Numbered from the stretch's first letter, positions 1 to 8,656 are shown. The stretch is 64,000 nucleotides of DNA from Nocardia asteroides (GCF_900637185.1 NZ_LR134352.1:2346001-2410000); one strand, 5' to 3'. A program made the numbers and translations. Notes: generated by a model not told the origin, from the sequence alone.

Positions 1-384
1 GAAGTAGGGGTCGAGCAGTTCGAGGCCGAGGTCAGGGTTGAGTACGAGCCCTTTGCCGATGCCGGCCAATTGGAGGGTGTCGAGGGCAGTACTGATGTCG
101 GTCGCGGCATCGACGTGGAAGCAGACCCGGTCGGCCCCGATCTCGATGAGGTCGTCGATGTAGCGCTCGGGTTCGAGGGTTTGCAGGTGGACCTCGAGCG
201 GCAGGGACGTGTGGTGGCGGATGGCGGCGACGGTGCGCATGCCGAAGCTGATCGCGGGCGTGTAGTGACCGTCCATGATGTCGAGGTGAAGGTATTTGGC
301 GGTGCTGGCTGCGACGCTGTCGATGGCGTCGCGCAGCGCGAGAGGGTCAGCGCCGATCAGTGCCGGGGCGATGGACACGGTCAT
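1..384 (-). CDS. rpe: Ribulose-phosphate 3-epimerase, 3' end outside window
   Basis: This is the N-terminal 128 residues of a TIM-barrel pentulose-5-phosphate 3-epimerase, which interconverts ribulose 5-phosphate and xylulose 5-phosphate. The translation opens MTVSIAPALIGADPL and continues with HLDIMDGHYTPAISFG, the metal-binding signature of the family (usual form LDVMDGHFVPN). The ATG at 384 overlaps the stop of the aminotransferase gene (381-383), so it is translationally coupled and is the last visible gene of the minus-strand operon. Beside a sedoheptulose-7-phosphate cyclase it probably helps supply C7 sugar phosphate rather than serving general metabolism; that role is inferred. The gene is cut off by the window edge. 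Confidence 0.9.
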   Translation of the reverse strand, partial: MTVSIAPALIGADPLALRDAIDSVAASTAKYLHLDIMDGHYTPAISFGMRTVAAIRHHTSLPLEVHLQTLEPERYIDDLIEIGADRVCFHVDAATDISTALDTLQLAGIGKGLVLNPDLGLELLDPYF

Positions 385-1499
385 GCGAGGGCCTCCTGGG
401 AGTCGGTGATTGCGGTGGTCAGGCGGGCACAGACGAAGTCGACATCTGCTGGTGACAAGTCCGGCCGGATCGGCAAGCACAGGGTGTCGGCTGCCTGATG
501 GTCGGCATGGGGGTAGGTGCCGTCGAACCGGTAGCGCGCGAACGCGGGCTGGCGGTGAACGGGGACGGGGTAGCGGATGACGGCATCGATGCCGTCCGAG
601 CGCAGCCGTGCGAGCACTGCATCGCGATGCGGCACGGCGACCTGGTACAGGTGATAGACGTGGTCGCCGGGGTCTTGTATCGGCGGTGGAACCGTGATGG
701 CGGGGTGGGTCAGGGTGCGGGTGTATCGGGCGGCGAGGGTGCGGCGTTGGGCGTTCCAGCCGTCGAGAAGGTCGAGTTTGGCGTCGAGGACGATGGCTTG
801 GATCGCATCGAGTTTGGAGTTCACCCCGAGAGCGACGTGGTTGCCCTGGCCGTGCTGTCCGAGGCCACGCAGGACCCTGATCGTGTGGGCGATCTCGGGG
901 TTGTCGGTGACGACGGCTCCGGCGTCGCCAGCCGCGGCGAGGTTCTTGCTCGGATGGAAGCTGAACGCGGCGGCAGCGCCGAAGGTGCCGACCCGCCTGC
1001 CAGCCCAGGTCGCTCCGACGGCTTGGGCGCAGTCCTCCACGACGGGAATCTGGTGGCGGGCGGCGATTGTCGTGATCCGGTCCATGTCGAGGCTGCGGCC
1101 GAACAGGTGGACCGCGAGGATCGCTCTCGTGTCCGGCCCGCACGCCGCGTCGAGCGCATCGAGATCCATCAGGTAGGTATCGGGTTCGCAGTCGACCAGC
1201 ACCGGTGTCGCCCCGACGGCGGCGATCGCCAGAGCTGTGGCGTGGAAGGTATTCGCGACGGTGACGACTTCATCGCCCGACCCGAGACCTAGTGCGATCA
1301 AAGCGAGGGTCAGCGCGTCGGTGCCGGTGTTGACGCCGATCGCGTGGGCAGCGCCGAGGTAGTCGGCGAAGCGCTGTTCGAAGCGGATGACTGTTTCACC
1401 GAGGATGTAATCCCCGGAGGCCAGCGCACCTCGGATCTGGTCGGCGGTCGCGGGCAGGTCGGCGAACTGGGCGAGGTAGTTGTAACGGGGAATCTTCAT
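381..1499 (-). CDS. DegT/DnrJ/EryC1-type PLP aminotransferase
   Basis: A 372-residue sugar/cyclitol aminotransferase of the AHBA-synthase-like family. The PLP lysine is K185 in SFHPSKNL, and VEDCAQAVGA (about 154-163) is the conserved cofactor-ring motif. NTGTDAL near residue 57 is the usual phosphate-binding segment. The start at 1499 was chosen because its ATG overlaps the preceding dehydrogenase stop (ATGA) and the protein then begins MKIPRYNY, as in relatives; a longer frame to 1646 only adds arginine-rich shadow sequence. Next to a C7-cyclitol synthase and two dehydrogenases it most likely transaminates a keto-cyclitol, giving the nitrogen of a C7N aminocyclitol. The substrate cannot be told from sequence. 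Confidence 0.9.
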   Translation of the reverse strand: MKIPRYNYLAQFADLPATADQIRGALASGDYILGETVIRFEQRFADYLGAAHAIGVNTGTDALTLALIALGLGSGDEVVTVANTFHATALAIAAVGATPVLVDCEPDTYLMDLDALDAACGPDTRAILAVHLFGRSLDMDRITTIAARHQIPVVEDCAQAVGATWAGRRVGTFGAAAAFSFHPSKNLAAAGDAGAVVTDNPEIAHTIRVLRGLGQHGQGNHVALGVNSKLDAIQAIVLDAKLDLLDGWNAQRRTLAARYTRTLTHPAITVPPPIQDPGDHVYHLYQVAVPHRDAVLARLRSDGIDAVIRYPVPVHRQPAFARYRFDGTYPHADHQAADTLCLPIRPDLSPADVDFVCARLTTAITDSQEALA

Positions 1500-2572
1500 C
1501 ACGACTCCAGGGGGACGGGTGGACGGATCTGCACGATCGTTTTGCCGAGTCCGCCGTGGGCAGCACTGGCGGTGAGATGGTCGGCAGCGGCGTCGAGGTC
1601 GAGGACTTGTGTGGTCAGTCGCTTGACGCACATCGACGGTGACCACCCGGCATCGGGGGCTTGCTGCAACAGGGCCAGGGCGGTGTGGAAATCGGCGCGG
1701 TTGGCTCCGTGAGTGCCCGCCAGGTGGTACCGCTGGCTCGAACCGGAGAGTTGAGTGTCTTCGGTTCGGCGCACCTGGTCGATGTCGATGGTGCCCAGCC
1801 GGTCACCGGGCTGTGTACCTGCGAAGAGCATCAGCAATCCGTCGTCGGCGAGCATGTCCATGCAGGTCGCCAGCACCTGTGGTGTGGCGGTGGCGGTGGC
1901 GACCACGATGCGCTGAAACGGTGGCCGGTGTTGGCGGGATTCGAAGGCCGAGGAGGACAAGGCGTGGCGGCGGCGCAGGAACACCAGACGCGGGCCGCTG
2001 GGATTGAGCAGGACGCTCTTGTGGCCGGTGGCGGTGAGGACCGCGCTGATCAACGTTCCGGCCATGCCCGCGCCGTACACCGCGACTGTGGTCTCGGGCG
2101 CCAGCGCGAGGTCCGCGGTGACGGTGTGCAGCCGGGTGGCACAGTGCACCGCGCACGCCAGCGGTTCGGCGAACACCGCCACCTGATCGGGCAACCCGGC
2201 CGGGACGGGTACCAGCGCGGCACGCAGTTGGTGGGAGTCGCCGGTGAGCTCGACCAGTTCAGCGAATCCCGACGTCCGGTGCTCCAGCTGTGGGTGCGGA
2301 TCGAACGCCACCGTGCGCCCCCGTAGGTCTGCCAAGGCCGGGGTGGTGTCGAGGACGCTGCCGATGATCTCGTGGCCGAAGTCGCGGCGGCCGAAACGGG
2401 TACCGCTGATCTCGCGCAGATCCGAGCGGCACACACCGACTACTCGTGGCGCCAGAACAACCTTTCCGGTGGCGAGCACCGACGATGCACCGGCAACTGT
2501 GGCGGTGGTGAGGAAAGCGGTGTGGTCATGGTGCTCGATACGCCGGTAGGTCGTGGTCAGATGAGTGGTCAT
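1499..2572 (-). CDS. MDR-family (zinc alcohol/polyol) dehydrogenase
   Basis: A 357-residue medium-chain dehydrogenase. The N-terminal catalytic domain carries GVCRSDL (zinc-ligand cysteine region) and FGHEIIGSV (zinc-ligand histidine/glutamate). AVFAEPLACAVH matches the glutamate-proline helix of polyol dehydrogenases, and VAVYGAGMAGTL is the dinucleotide-binding glycine motif. The four-cysteine structural zinc lobe is not visible. The ATG overlaps the stop of the upstream dehydrogenase by 4 bp. It probably oxidises or reduces a ring hydroxyl of a cyclitol, like AcbL-type enzymes, but sorbitol- or threonine-type chemistry cannot be excluded. It is only distantly similar to the adjacent dehydrogenase, so the pair may act at different ring positions. 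Confidence 0.82.
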   Translation of the reverse strand: MTTHLTTTYRRIEHHDHTAFLTTATVAGASSVLATGKVVLAPRVVGVCRSDLREISGTRFGRRDFGHEIIGSVLDTTPALADLRGRTVAFDPHPQLEHRTSGFAELVELTGDSHQLRAALVPVPAGLPDQVAVFAEPLACAVHCATRLHTVTADLALAPETTVAVYGAGMAGTLISAVLTATGHKSVLLNPSGPRLVFLRRRHALSSSAFESRQHRPPFQRIVVATATATPQVLATCMDMLADDGLLMLFAGTQPGDRLGTIDIDQVRRTEDTQLSGSSQRYHLAGTHGANRADFHTALALLQQAPDAGWSPSMCVKRLTTQVLDLDAAADHLTASAAHGGLGKTIVQIRPPVPLES

Positions 2573-3681
2573 CGGACCGCCTCAAGGTGATCAGCGACCG
2601 TGGTCGACAGGTCGGCGTCGCGCGCACGCTCCGACATGGTCAGGTCGACGACGACCTTGACGTGCTCGCCGAAAGGTCGTTCGCCTCGGGCCATGGCCGG
2701 CATCCGCGAGGCGGCTTCTTCGAGCGAGATCACGTGGCTGATGAGCCTGCCGAATCTGGTTGGAGCCGCGAGGAGATGCTGCTGGGCTCGGACGAGGTGG
2801 GCGGGTGATGTTCCGCGATGACCGGTCACCCACACCCGCTTGCCAGCGGTGGGGAACACCTGGACGGAGTCGTAGCCGGAGGAGCGCCCGCAGACGTTGG
2901 CACGTCGGACGGCCGACAAGTCGATGCCGGGCAGCGCCGGGTGCCGCAGCCCGGCGGGGATGCCACCGAACAGGTCGAGCATGCCCTTGTCGACGAGGCT
3001 GGCGGTTGCCGCGCGGATGGCCGTGACGGTCGCCTCGCGCGGCAAGCACACGAGCGCGCCGTGGACGCTGGCCGGTGGTATCCGATTGGTGAGGGTGCTC
3101 GCGGGCAGCACGCCGAGCTGCTCGATGTAGCGAAGTCGCTCGCGGCGTGGGTGGACCAGTTGCATCCGGTATCCGAGGTCCTCGCCCAGCATCGCCACCA
3201 GCAGGGCCGCCGAACCGCTGCCGAAGACCGCGACCGTCCCGGCCGGGCGCAAATGCACGCGCATCAGATCCCACGCGTACAGGGCGGTGGCGGTGGGTTC
3301 GACCAGCGCGCCGAGGTCGAGCGGAAGGGCCTCGTGCGCGGCGACGACTCCGCAGGGGAGTCCGGTGGGCACGTAGTCGCGCAGGATGCCGTCGTAGCTG
3401 TGGCCCAAGATCACGTCCTGGTCGTTCGGGTTGACGGGATTGAAGATCTCGCAGCCTCGTTTGTCCGGGTTGAAGGCGAGACCTTCGTGGCCCAGGATCG
3501 TGGCGCGGTCCGACCGTGCGCCGCGTTGCATCTGTAAGTCGGTGCCACAGACACCAACTCGCAGGACACGGCGGGCCGTGGGTGGTTCGCAGGTGCAGGG
3601 CACAGGTGTGTGCTGCAGGCGCAGTTCATCGCCGCTGCGGACGAGGGCGCGGTTGACGGCGCTGGTGTCGGTGGCGCTCAT
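2569..3681 (-). CDS. MDR-family dehydrogenase, second of the operon
   Basis: A 370-residue medium-chain dehydrogenase. VGVCGTDLQM supplies the catalytic zinc cysteine, ILGHEGL and ILGHSYDG are two conserved-looking GH segments, LVEPTATALYAW is the EP helix, and VAVFGSGSAALL is the Rossmann glycine motif. The true start is the ATG at 3681, overlapping the cyclase stop (ATGA); the open frame extends upstream to 3960 but only as an antisense-like shadow of the cyclase. Expected role: NAD(P)-dependent redox of the cyclitol before transamination. The substrate is unknown and the order of action relative to the other dehydrogenase is a guess. Confidence 0.82.
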   Translation of the reverse strand: MSATDTSAVNRALVRSGDELRLQHTPVPCTCEPPTARRVLRVGVCGTDLQMQRGARSDRATILGHEGLAFNPDKRGCEIFNPVNPNDQDVILGHSYDGILRDYVPTGLPCGVVAAHEALPLDLGALVEPTATALYAWDLMRVHLRPAGTVAVFGSGSAALLVAMLGEDLGYRMQLVHPRRERLRYIEQLGVLPASTLTNRIPPASVHGALVCLPREATVTAIRAATASLVDKGMLDLFGGIPAGLRHPALPGIDLSAVRRANVCGRSSGYDSVQVFPTAGKRVWVTGHRGTSPAHLVRAQQHLLAAPTRFGRLISHVISLEEAASRMPAMARGERPFGEHVKVVVDLTMSERARDADLSTTVADHLEAVR

Positions 3682-4805
3682 GCGGTGCACAGTTCGTTGT
3701 GGAACGGACGCACGACATCGGCTGCGGTGGCCAGCTCGGTCGCGGCGATGTCCTGGGCGAAGATCGCGGTGCCGATCTTGGTGAGCAGCGGGATGTTCTG
3801 GTTGCCGTCGCGGTGGCGGATCGAGTCCGACAATCCCGCTCGCAACATGTCGTCGGTGATGCAGGTATGGCTCAGTGGCAGCCCGACCCGGGCCATCAAT
3901 GTCAGGATGCGGCCCAGGCATTCGTCGTCGATGAGCTGACGTCGCTGGGCGAGCACGCACGACAGCGCGATGTCGATGGCGACCGCTTCACCGTGGTAGA
4001 GCTTCGGTTTCGCCGCCAGCTCGAACGAGGGGCTGAAGGTGTGGCCGAAGTCGGGCAGTCGGGCGAGGTTGTCCTCCCACAGGTTCGGTTCCAGTTCCTC
4101 GACGATCGCGGTGATCGCGGCGTCGATGATCGGACCGCTCACGGTGGTGTTGGCAGCGAAACCGGAGGCGGTGGTCCATTCCCGCTCGATCCGGTCGAAC
4201 AGGCCGCTGTCTTTGACCAGTGCGATCTTGAGGATCTCGGCCATTCCGTTGGAGATCTGACGGTCGGGCAGCGTCGCGAGGAAGCTGGGGTCGACGATGG
4301 TCTCGCTCGAGGCGTAGTAGGTGCCGAGCCGGTTCTTGCGGCCGTTGAAGTTGATCCCGGTCTTGACTCCCACGGCGGCGTCGACCATCCCCAGCAGGGT
4401 GGTCGGCACTCGGACATAGGGCACGCCGCGGCGGTAGATGCTCGCGGCGAAGCCGACGACGTCGGTGAGGACTCCACCGCCGAGGGCGACGACGGCATCG
4501 CGGCGCCGGCTGAGTCCGAACTTGTCGTACTCGCGGATGATCCGGCTCACCGTTTCGGAGTTCTTGGTGCGCTCGGTGGTTTCGATCGGTACGACGGTGC
4601 AGTTCGAGGTGTAGGTGTCGAAGTAGGCGAGGATCTGGTCGCCGACAAAGCTCATGACCGTCGAGTCGACGAAGACCAGGGTGCGGCGATTGCCGATACC
4701 CACGGCGTCGGCCAGGTCGCTGTTGTCAGGGTCGAGGCAGTCTCGTGTCCGTCGGATTCGGTAGCAGACTTGTTGTGTTGCGGCGACACCCCAGATGCGG
4801 TCCAT
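3678..4805 (-). CDS. Sedoheptulose-7-phosphate cyclase (2-epi-5-epi-valiolone synthase type)
   Basis: A 375-residue member of the dehydroquinate-synthase superfamily. GGGVLTDVVGF (109-119), the stretch from PTTLLGM to VGVKTGIN (134-152), GRKNRLGTYY and NGMAEILKIALV (186-197) are the NAD- and metal-binding core. The pattern NGRKNRLG plus PDFGHTFSP, where DHQ synthase has a GHTFGHAxE motif, points to the sedoheptulose-phosphate cyclases (AcbC, ValA, CetA) rather than to shikimate-pathway DHQ synthase. The enzyme would turn sedoheptulose 7-phosphate into 2-epi-5-epi-valiolone or an epimer. The start at ATG 4805, one base after the kinase stop, gives the family length. Which cyclase subtype it is cannot be settled without aligning active-site residues. 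Confidence 0.88.
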   Translation of the reverse strand: MDRIWGVAATQQVCYRIRRTRDCLDPDNSDLADAVGIGNRRTLVFVDSTVMSFVGDQILAYFDTYTSNCTVVPIETTERTKNSETVSRIIREYDKFGLSRRRDAVVALGGGVLTDVVGFAASIYRRGVPYVRVPTTLLGMVDAAVGVKTGINFNGRKNRLGTYYASSETIVDPSFLATLPDRQISNGMAEILKIALVKDSGLFDRIEREWTTASGFAANTTVSGPIIDAAITAIVEELEPNLWEDNLARLPDFGHTFSPSFELAAKPKLYHGEAVAIDIALSCVLAQRRQLIDDECLGRILTLMARVGLPLSHTCITDDMLRAGLSDSIRHRDGNQNIPLLTKIGTAIFAQDIAATELATAADVVRPFHNELCTA

Positions 4806-4806
4806 G

Positions 4807-5877
4807 TCAGTGATTCCTTCCCCCGGGCCGGGCGGTTGCGAGCAGTGATTGCGTGCGAGCGAAGAGCCCGGCACCCCGAAGTGGGTCGAGCCCATCGGAT
4901 TCCAGGCGCGTGATCCGGTCGCGAAAGACGGTGGGCTGGTGCGTGGAAACGAGGTAGAGACCGTCCGCTTCCAGGCAGCGGTACATGCTGTTCATGTAGT
5001 GATTGGCGAGGGTGTCGACGACCCCGCCGGACAGGAACACATGGTCGATGTGGGGATCGATGGCCAGTAGGTACAGCAGTGCCCGTGCCAGTGGCGCGGT
5101 CACCGAGTCCAGGAACGCCTTCGCGTGCGGATTGTTGGCCTCGAGTGCGCATCGCAGTCGCGTCAGCGGCGGATCGGTGGTGGCCTCAGCGCCGACGATG
5201 CTTGCCAGCTGTGTCAGCTGTCGGTCGATCGCCTTCCCCGCGGCGAGGGCGGAGACGTGCCCGACAGCTCCGCAGTCGCAGACCGAGGGTTCGGTCGACA
5301 GTGGCGCGGTGACGGCGGCTGGCAGGTGCCCGATCTCGCCTTGAGTCCCGTGTATACGGTCGAGCACTACCTCGCCGGATTCGATGTCGATGGTGCGCGC
5401 GGCGATGCCGCTGCTGACCGTCACCGCCGCAACGGTTTTGAGGTTCATGGCGCGGACCTCGGGCCTGCGGGTGATGGCCAGCGCGAGACTGGTCACGTCG
5501 TTGACCACCCACCACCGGGTCCGTGGTTCGTTCTCGCACAGCACGGCTTGCAGATCGAACGGGTCGGCGCTGTCGCCCCACAGCGGGGCGCTGGCCAGGA
5601 TCTGTCCGGTGTGCCCGTTGGTGGCGGCACCGATCGAGATCCCTACGTCCACGACATCGGGATGGATTTCGAGCAGTCGACGGGTCTGGGTGAGGAGAAA
5701 CTGCACCATCAGCTCGCGCAGGGTGGCGGTGTTGCTCCCGGTACCGGCCTTCGTCACCGCCGGGTGCCGGTCCTGATCGGTGAGCTCACCGGACGGTGAC
5801 AAGACCGCCAGACGCCACCATGTCCCGCCGAGATCGAACACGATCACCGAGCGGCTATCGCCTGCTACGTCTTTCAT
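4807..5877 (-). CDS. ROK-family sugar/cyclitol kinase
   Basis: A 356-residue ROK kinase. FDLGGTWWRLAVL is the N-terminal ATP phosphate-1 motif, GISIGAATNG and WVVNDVTSLAL correspond to substrate and catalytic-Asp regions, and GEIGHL followed by CDCGAVGH is the ROK zinc signature, with the last usual cysteine replaced by His. Start at ATG 5877, immediately after the 6-phosphogluconolactonase stop. ROK kinases named AcbM and ValC phosphorylate C7 cyclitols in acarbose and validamycin pathways, so a cyclitol 7-kinase role fits this operon. A glucokinase feeding the pentose-phosphate route is the main alternative, since both flanking ends of the operon encode pentose-phosphate enzymes. Confidence 0.8.
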   Translation of the reverse strand: MKDVAGDSRSVIVFDLGGTWWRLAVLSPSGELTDQDRHPAVTKAGTGSNTATLRELMVQFLLTQTRRLLEIHPDVVDVGISIGAATNGHTGQILASAPLWGDSADPFDLQAVLCENEPRTRWWVVNDVTSLALAITRRPEVRAMNLKTVAAVTVSSGIAARTIDIESGEVVLDRIHGTQGEIGHLPAAVTAPLSTEPSVCDCGAVGHVSALAAGKAIDRQLTQLASIVGAEATTDPPLTRLRCALEANNPHAKAFLDSVTAPLARALLYLLAIDPHIDHVFLSGGVVDTLANHYMNSMYRCLEADGLYLVSTHQPTVFRDRITRLESDGLDPLRGAGLFARTQSLLATARPGGRNH

Positions 5878-5878
5878 T

Positions 5879-6571
5879 TCACACCTGGCCTGGGTGAGCT
5901 GCGGCGTCGGCCAGGACATACCCGTCCTGGCCGAGTACGACAGCGGCCGATACCGGTGCAGCGCCCGGCGCGGGGTTGAGGATTGCCGCCAGCGCCGCGC
6001 TCTTGCTGGTCCCGGTGGCCAGCAGGATTCGAGTCGGCACGGCGCGGAGATAGGCCAGGCCGAGGCTGACTCGCTGCTGGCCGTGGTAGGTCGTGGCGAT
6101 CACCCGCTGGCATACGCCTTCGGGGCGAGCGTGGTCGAAGATCGAGGCCGTGTGGCCGTCGGTTCCCAAACCGAGCACCGCGATGTCGGGACCACCCTCG
6201 GCGCGCAGTCTAGCCAGTTGTTCGTCATACGCTGCAGCGGTTGTGTGACCAGTGCAGCTCGCCCGAATCGGGTACCAGGTAGCGCGATGGCCCGGGTCGG
6301 TCAGTCCCAACGCCGTCTCGATCGGCTTCGCTGATCGGTCGGTTGGCTCCGGTGTCATTCGCTCGTCGGTTTGAACAAAAACCACTCTGGCCCAGTCGAT
6401 ATCGCGCGCGGCTAGCTCTCGGTAGGTTGCGACCGGCGTCGTTCCACCGGCAACAGCGATAAGACATTCACCAGTCTTCTCGATCGCTGAATGAATTTGT
6501 GTGGCAATTAGATCGGCGGCTGCCGAGGCCAAACCGGCGGGTGTTTCACGGAACATGTATGTCAACGGCAT
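5879..6571 (-). CDS. pgl: 6-phosphogluconolactonase
   Basis: A 230-residue DevB/Pgl protein that hydrolyses 6-phosphogluconolactone. AVAGGTTPVATY is the substrate-phosphate loop, FVQTDERMTP the conserved DER motif, and VLGLGTDGHTASIF the family signature with catalytic His. It is the first gene of the minus-strand operon and has a strong ribosome binding site (AGGAGGT, 6575-6582 on the reverse strand) 6 bp before the ATG. A stand-alone paralog at the head of a secondary-metabolite-like operon suggests it boosts flux through the oxidative pentose-phosphate pathway toward sedoheptulose 7-phosphate. No glucose-6-phosphate dehydrogenase is visible next to it. Confidence 0.9.
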   Translation of the reverse strand: MPLTYMFRETPAGLASAAADLIATQIHSAIEKTGECLIAVAGGTTPVATYRELAARDIDWARVVFVQTDERMTPEPTDRSAKPIETALGLTDPGHRATWYPIRASCTGHTTAAAYDEQLARLRAEGGPDIAVLGLGTDGHTASIFDHARPEGVCQRVIATTYHGQQRVSLGLAYLRAVPTRILLATGTSKSAALAAILNPAPGAAPVSAAVVLGQDGYVLADAAAHPGQV

Positions 6572-6733
6572 GAGTACCTCCTGGGTCGAGAGATGACGAA
6601 GATCAACGTGGGCGGGGGCATGGCCTGCCGCGACGGGTTCCGGCTCGCAGGTCGTCTATTCGGGTAGTCGTCCGATGGCGGCATAGGCGCTCAGGTCCGA
6701 GTCGGCCGACACCAACGACACCGATGCACGGCG

Positions 6734-7099
6734 CTATTGAGGGGTCGTCGAGGCGCGTGAGGTCACTCGGGCGCCGATGAGTGCCCGCAGTGTGGCGATG
6801 GTTGCGGTGTCGTGTGGGGCGAGGGTGTGGCCGGTGAGCTGACTGGCGGTGATCTGTCCCGCGTCGAGTAGCCGGTCCACGAGCTTGTCGAGTTCCTCGG
6901 GTGTGGGCGGGTGGTGTTCGTGCCAGGCCAGCCAGCCTTCGGGACCGTCTGCTTTTCTGGGTGGGGGTGGGCCACCGGCGGCGAGCCTGTCGGCTTGTGC
7001 GGTCTTTCCGGCGCGGCGCAGGAAATCAAGGTGTGCGTAGTACCGCTGTTGTTCGGTTCCTTGGTCGTCGTAGTCGGTGTTGTCTCGGTCCCAGCCCAT
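6734..7099 (-). CDS. Hypothetical protein, 121 aa
   Basis: An acidic soluble protein of 121 residues, not recognised. It starts MGWDRDNTDYDDQGT and contains a Pro-rich stretch (GGPPPPRKADG) and two short helical segments. The last third resembles no known motif. It is co-oriented with the aminocyclitol operon and lies 162 bp upstream of it; that gap must hold the operon promoter if the operon is transcribed separately. No membrane segment or signal peptide. Codon use and GC at third positions are like the neighbours, so it is probably real. Confidence 0.6.
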   Translation of the reverse strand: MGWDRDNTDYDDQGTEQQRYYAHLDFLRRAGKTAQADRLAAGGPPPPRKADGPEGWLAWHEHHPPTPEELDKLVDRLLDAGQITASQLTGHTLAPHDTATIATLRALIGARVTSRASTTPQ

Positions 7100-7136
7100 C
7101 GCTGTCGCCCCGTTTCTCTGTTCGGTTTTCGGTGTC

Positions 7137-7931
7137 TTACCGCTGGTGTCGCTGTCCTACGGCGGCGTAGGCGGCGAGGTCATGTTTGAGGGGGTGTTGT
7201 GGTTTGAGAGCGGGGACGCGGGTGATGGGATGCCATCGGTGCGGTGCGATCAGGCCGGGGTGCAGGAGTTGGTAAGGGGCGAGCATGGTGGCGAGGGTGT
7301 CGCGGTCGCGGGGGTGGTAGGCGATGCCGTGGTGGCCCAGTTCCCGTGCTGATGCGCCGATGGCGTGGGCGAAGACGTCGTCGGTGATGTGGCTGAACAC
7401 GATCCAGGTACCGGGCGGGAGCCCTGCTGTCAGTTCCGCGAGCAGGGTGGGGGCCTCGGGCAGGTGCTCGGCGGTGCCGGAAAGGCAGACCGCAAACGGG
7501 GCGTTGAGGTCGAATACGGCGGCGATCTTGTCCAGAACAGCTGCGGTGTCGGTGATGTCGAGCAGGGCGAAGTGGCGGTTCGGGTTCGTTGCCAGCAAGG
7601 CCCGTGCGTGGACAGCGACGAGGGGGTCGTTGTCGAGGTAGAGAACGCGAGCAGACTCGCCGCGGTGCGTGGCGGCATCACCGACATCGGGAGGCATCGC
7701 AATGCCGCATCCGAGGTCGACATACTGGTGCACGGCGTGTTCGCTACTGAGGTAGTCCACGGCGCGCAGCAGGAACCGTCGTCCCTCACGCAGTGCGACG
7801 ACGAACCTGTTGCTGATGTTGGCTGCGACGAGACCATCGATCTCGTAGTTGTCCTTGCCGCCGAGCAGCTTGTTGACGACGCGGGCGCTGCTGGGCATGT
7901 TGTGTCGCAGCGCGACCTCGTGATTGGTCAT
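7137..7931 (-). CDS. SAM-dependent methyltransferase, DUF574 type
   Basis: A 264-residue protein of the actinobacterial S-adenosylmethionine methyltransferase family formerly DUF574 (Methyltransf_19). The opening segment (PSSARVVNKLLGGKDNYEID) corresponds to the family hallmark ARVYDYxLGGKDNF. QYVDLGCGIAMPP is the SAM-binding glycine loop and ARVLYLDNDPLVAVHA the acidic loop that would hold the ribose. The ATG at 7931 has an upstream GGAG. The frame is open to 8489 but that part is antisense-like Arg-rich shadow of the next gene. These proteins usually sit beside DUF5753/DUF397 regulators, as here; their substrate is unknown. Confidence 0.85.
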   Translation of the reverse strand: MTNHEVALRHNMPSSARVVNKLLGGKDNYEIDGLVAANISNRFVVALREGRRFLLRAVDYLSSEHAVHQYVDLGCGIAMPPDVGDAATHRGESARVLYLDNDPLVAVHARALLATNPNRHFALLDITDTAAVLDKIAAVFDLNAPFAVCLSGTAEHLPEAPTLLAELTAGLPPGTWIVFSHITDDVFAHAIGASARELGHHGIAYHPRDRDTLATMLAPYQLLHPGLIAPHRWHPITRVPALKPQHPLKHDLAAYAAVGQRHQR

Positions 7932-8044
7932 GTCGACCAACTCCAGTGGTGAGAGGGGGCTGCCGGGCCCGACTGCTCCCAGCCGTGACGAGGGATACGG
8001 CCTAGCGGGGACGGGGTCGGGGCCCGGGCAGCGGGTCGGATGGT

Positions 8045-8656
8045 TCAGATGCCGGGGCCGACGTGCTCGGCCAACGCCCGGTCGAGCAGGGCGCGGGCGT
8101 GTTCGCCGTAGACGGCCTGGTCGGCGAGCAGCTCGAAGGTGCGCAGTGCGAGGGCGATCTCGTCGGCGCCGGTGGTCTCGACGGATCCGGTGACTGTCTC
8201 GATCGCGACGCCGGATTCGTCGTGGATCACGAAGTTGTCGGCTTGGCCGATGAATTCGGCATCGAGGGGGATGATGCCGATGTCGAGGTTGTCGCGCTGG
8301 GTGAGGATGTCGCCGAGTTGGCGGATCTGTGCCGCCATGACCGCGTGGCTTCCGACGGTGCGGCGCAGCGCGGCTTCGCCGATGAGCAGGTGGAAGCGGT
8401 GCCCGGGCGCGTCGAGAACGGCCTGGCGCTGCATGCGTGCCGCCGCGGTTGCCTCGCTGTCGTCGGGCAGGCCGAGCACGGCGGTGCATTTGGCGAGGAT
8501 GGCGCGGGCGTAGTCGAGGGTCTGGAGCAGGCCGGGCAGGATTTCGGGGCTGTGGCTGCGCTGATATTTGGTGTCGGACTCGATGTCGATCAGGCTGCGC
8601 TGCAAGGTTTCCAGGCCGCTGTTGTCGGTCGCGTCGTACCAGCTGGAGTAGGACAT
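8045..8656 (-). CDS. DUF5753-domain protein without helix-turn-helix
   Basis: A 203-residue protein consisting almost only of the DUF5753 ligand/sensor domain of actinobacterial XRE regulators (Scr1-family antitoxin-like). Recognisable segments are the first helix LQRSLIDIESDTKYQRSHS, LPGLLQTLDYARAIL, LIGEAALRRTVG, and QRDNLDIGIIPLDAEF. Usually an about 70-residue HTH precedes this domain; here the ATG at 8656 has a good GAAAGG site 8 bp upstream and no HTH is encoded before it, so the protein cannot bind DNA by the usual route. It could be a remnant, or a stand-alone partner of another regulator in the region. Confidence 0.8.
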   Translation of the reverse strand: MSYSSWYDATDNSGLETLQRSLIDIESDTKYQRSHSPEILPGLLQTLDYARAILAKCTAVLGLPDDSEATAAARMQRQAVLDAPGHRFHLLIGEAALRRTVGSHAVMAAQIRQLGDILTQRDNLDIGIIPLDAEFIGQADNFVIHDESGVAIETVTGSVETTGADEIALALRTFELLADQAVYGEHARALLDRALAEHVGPGI

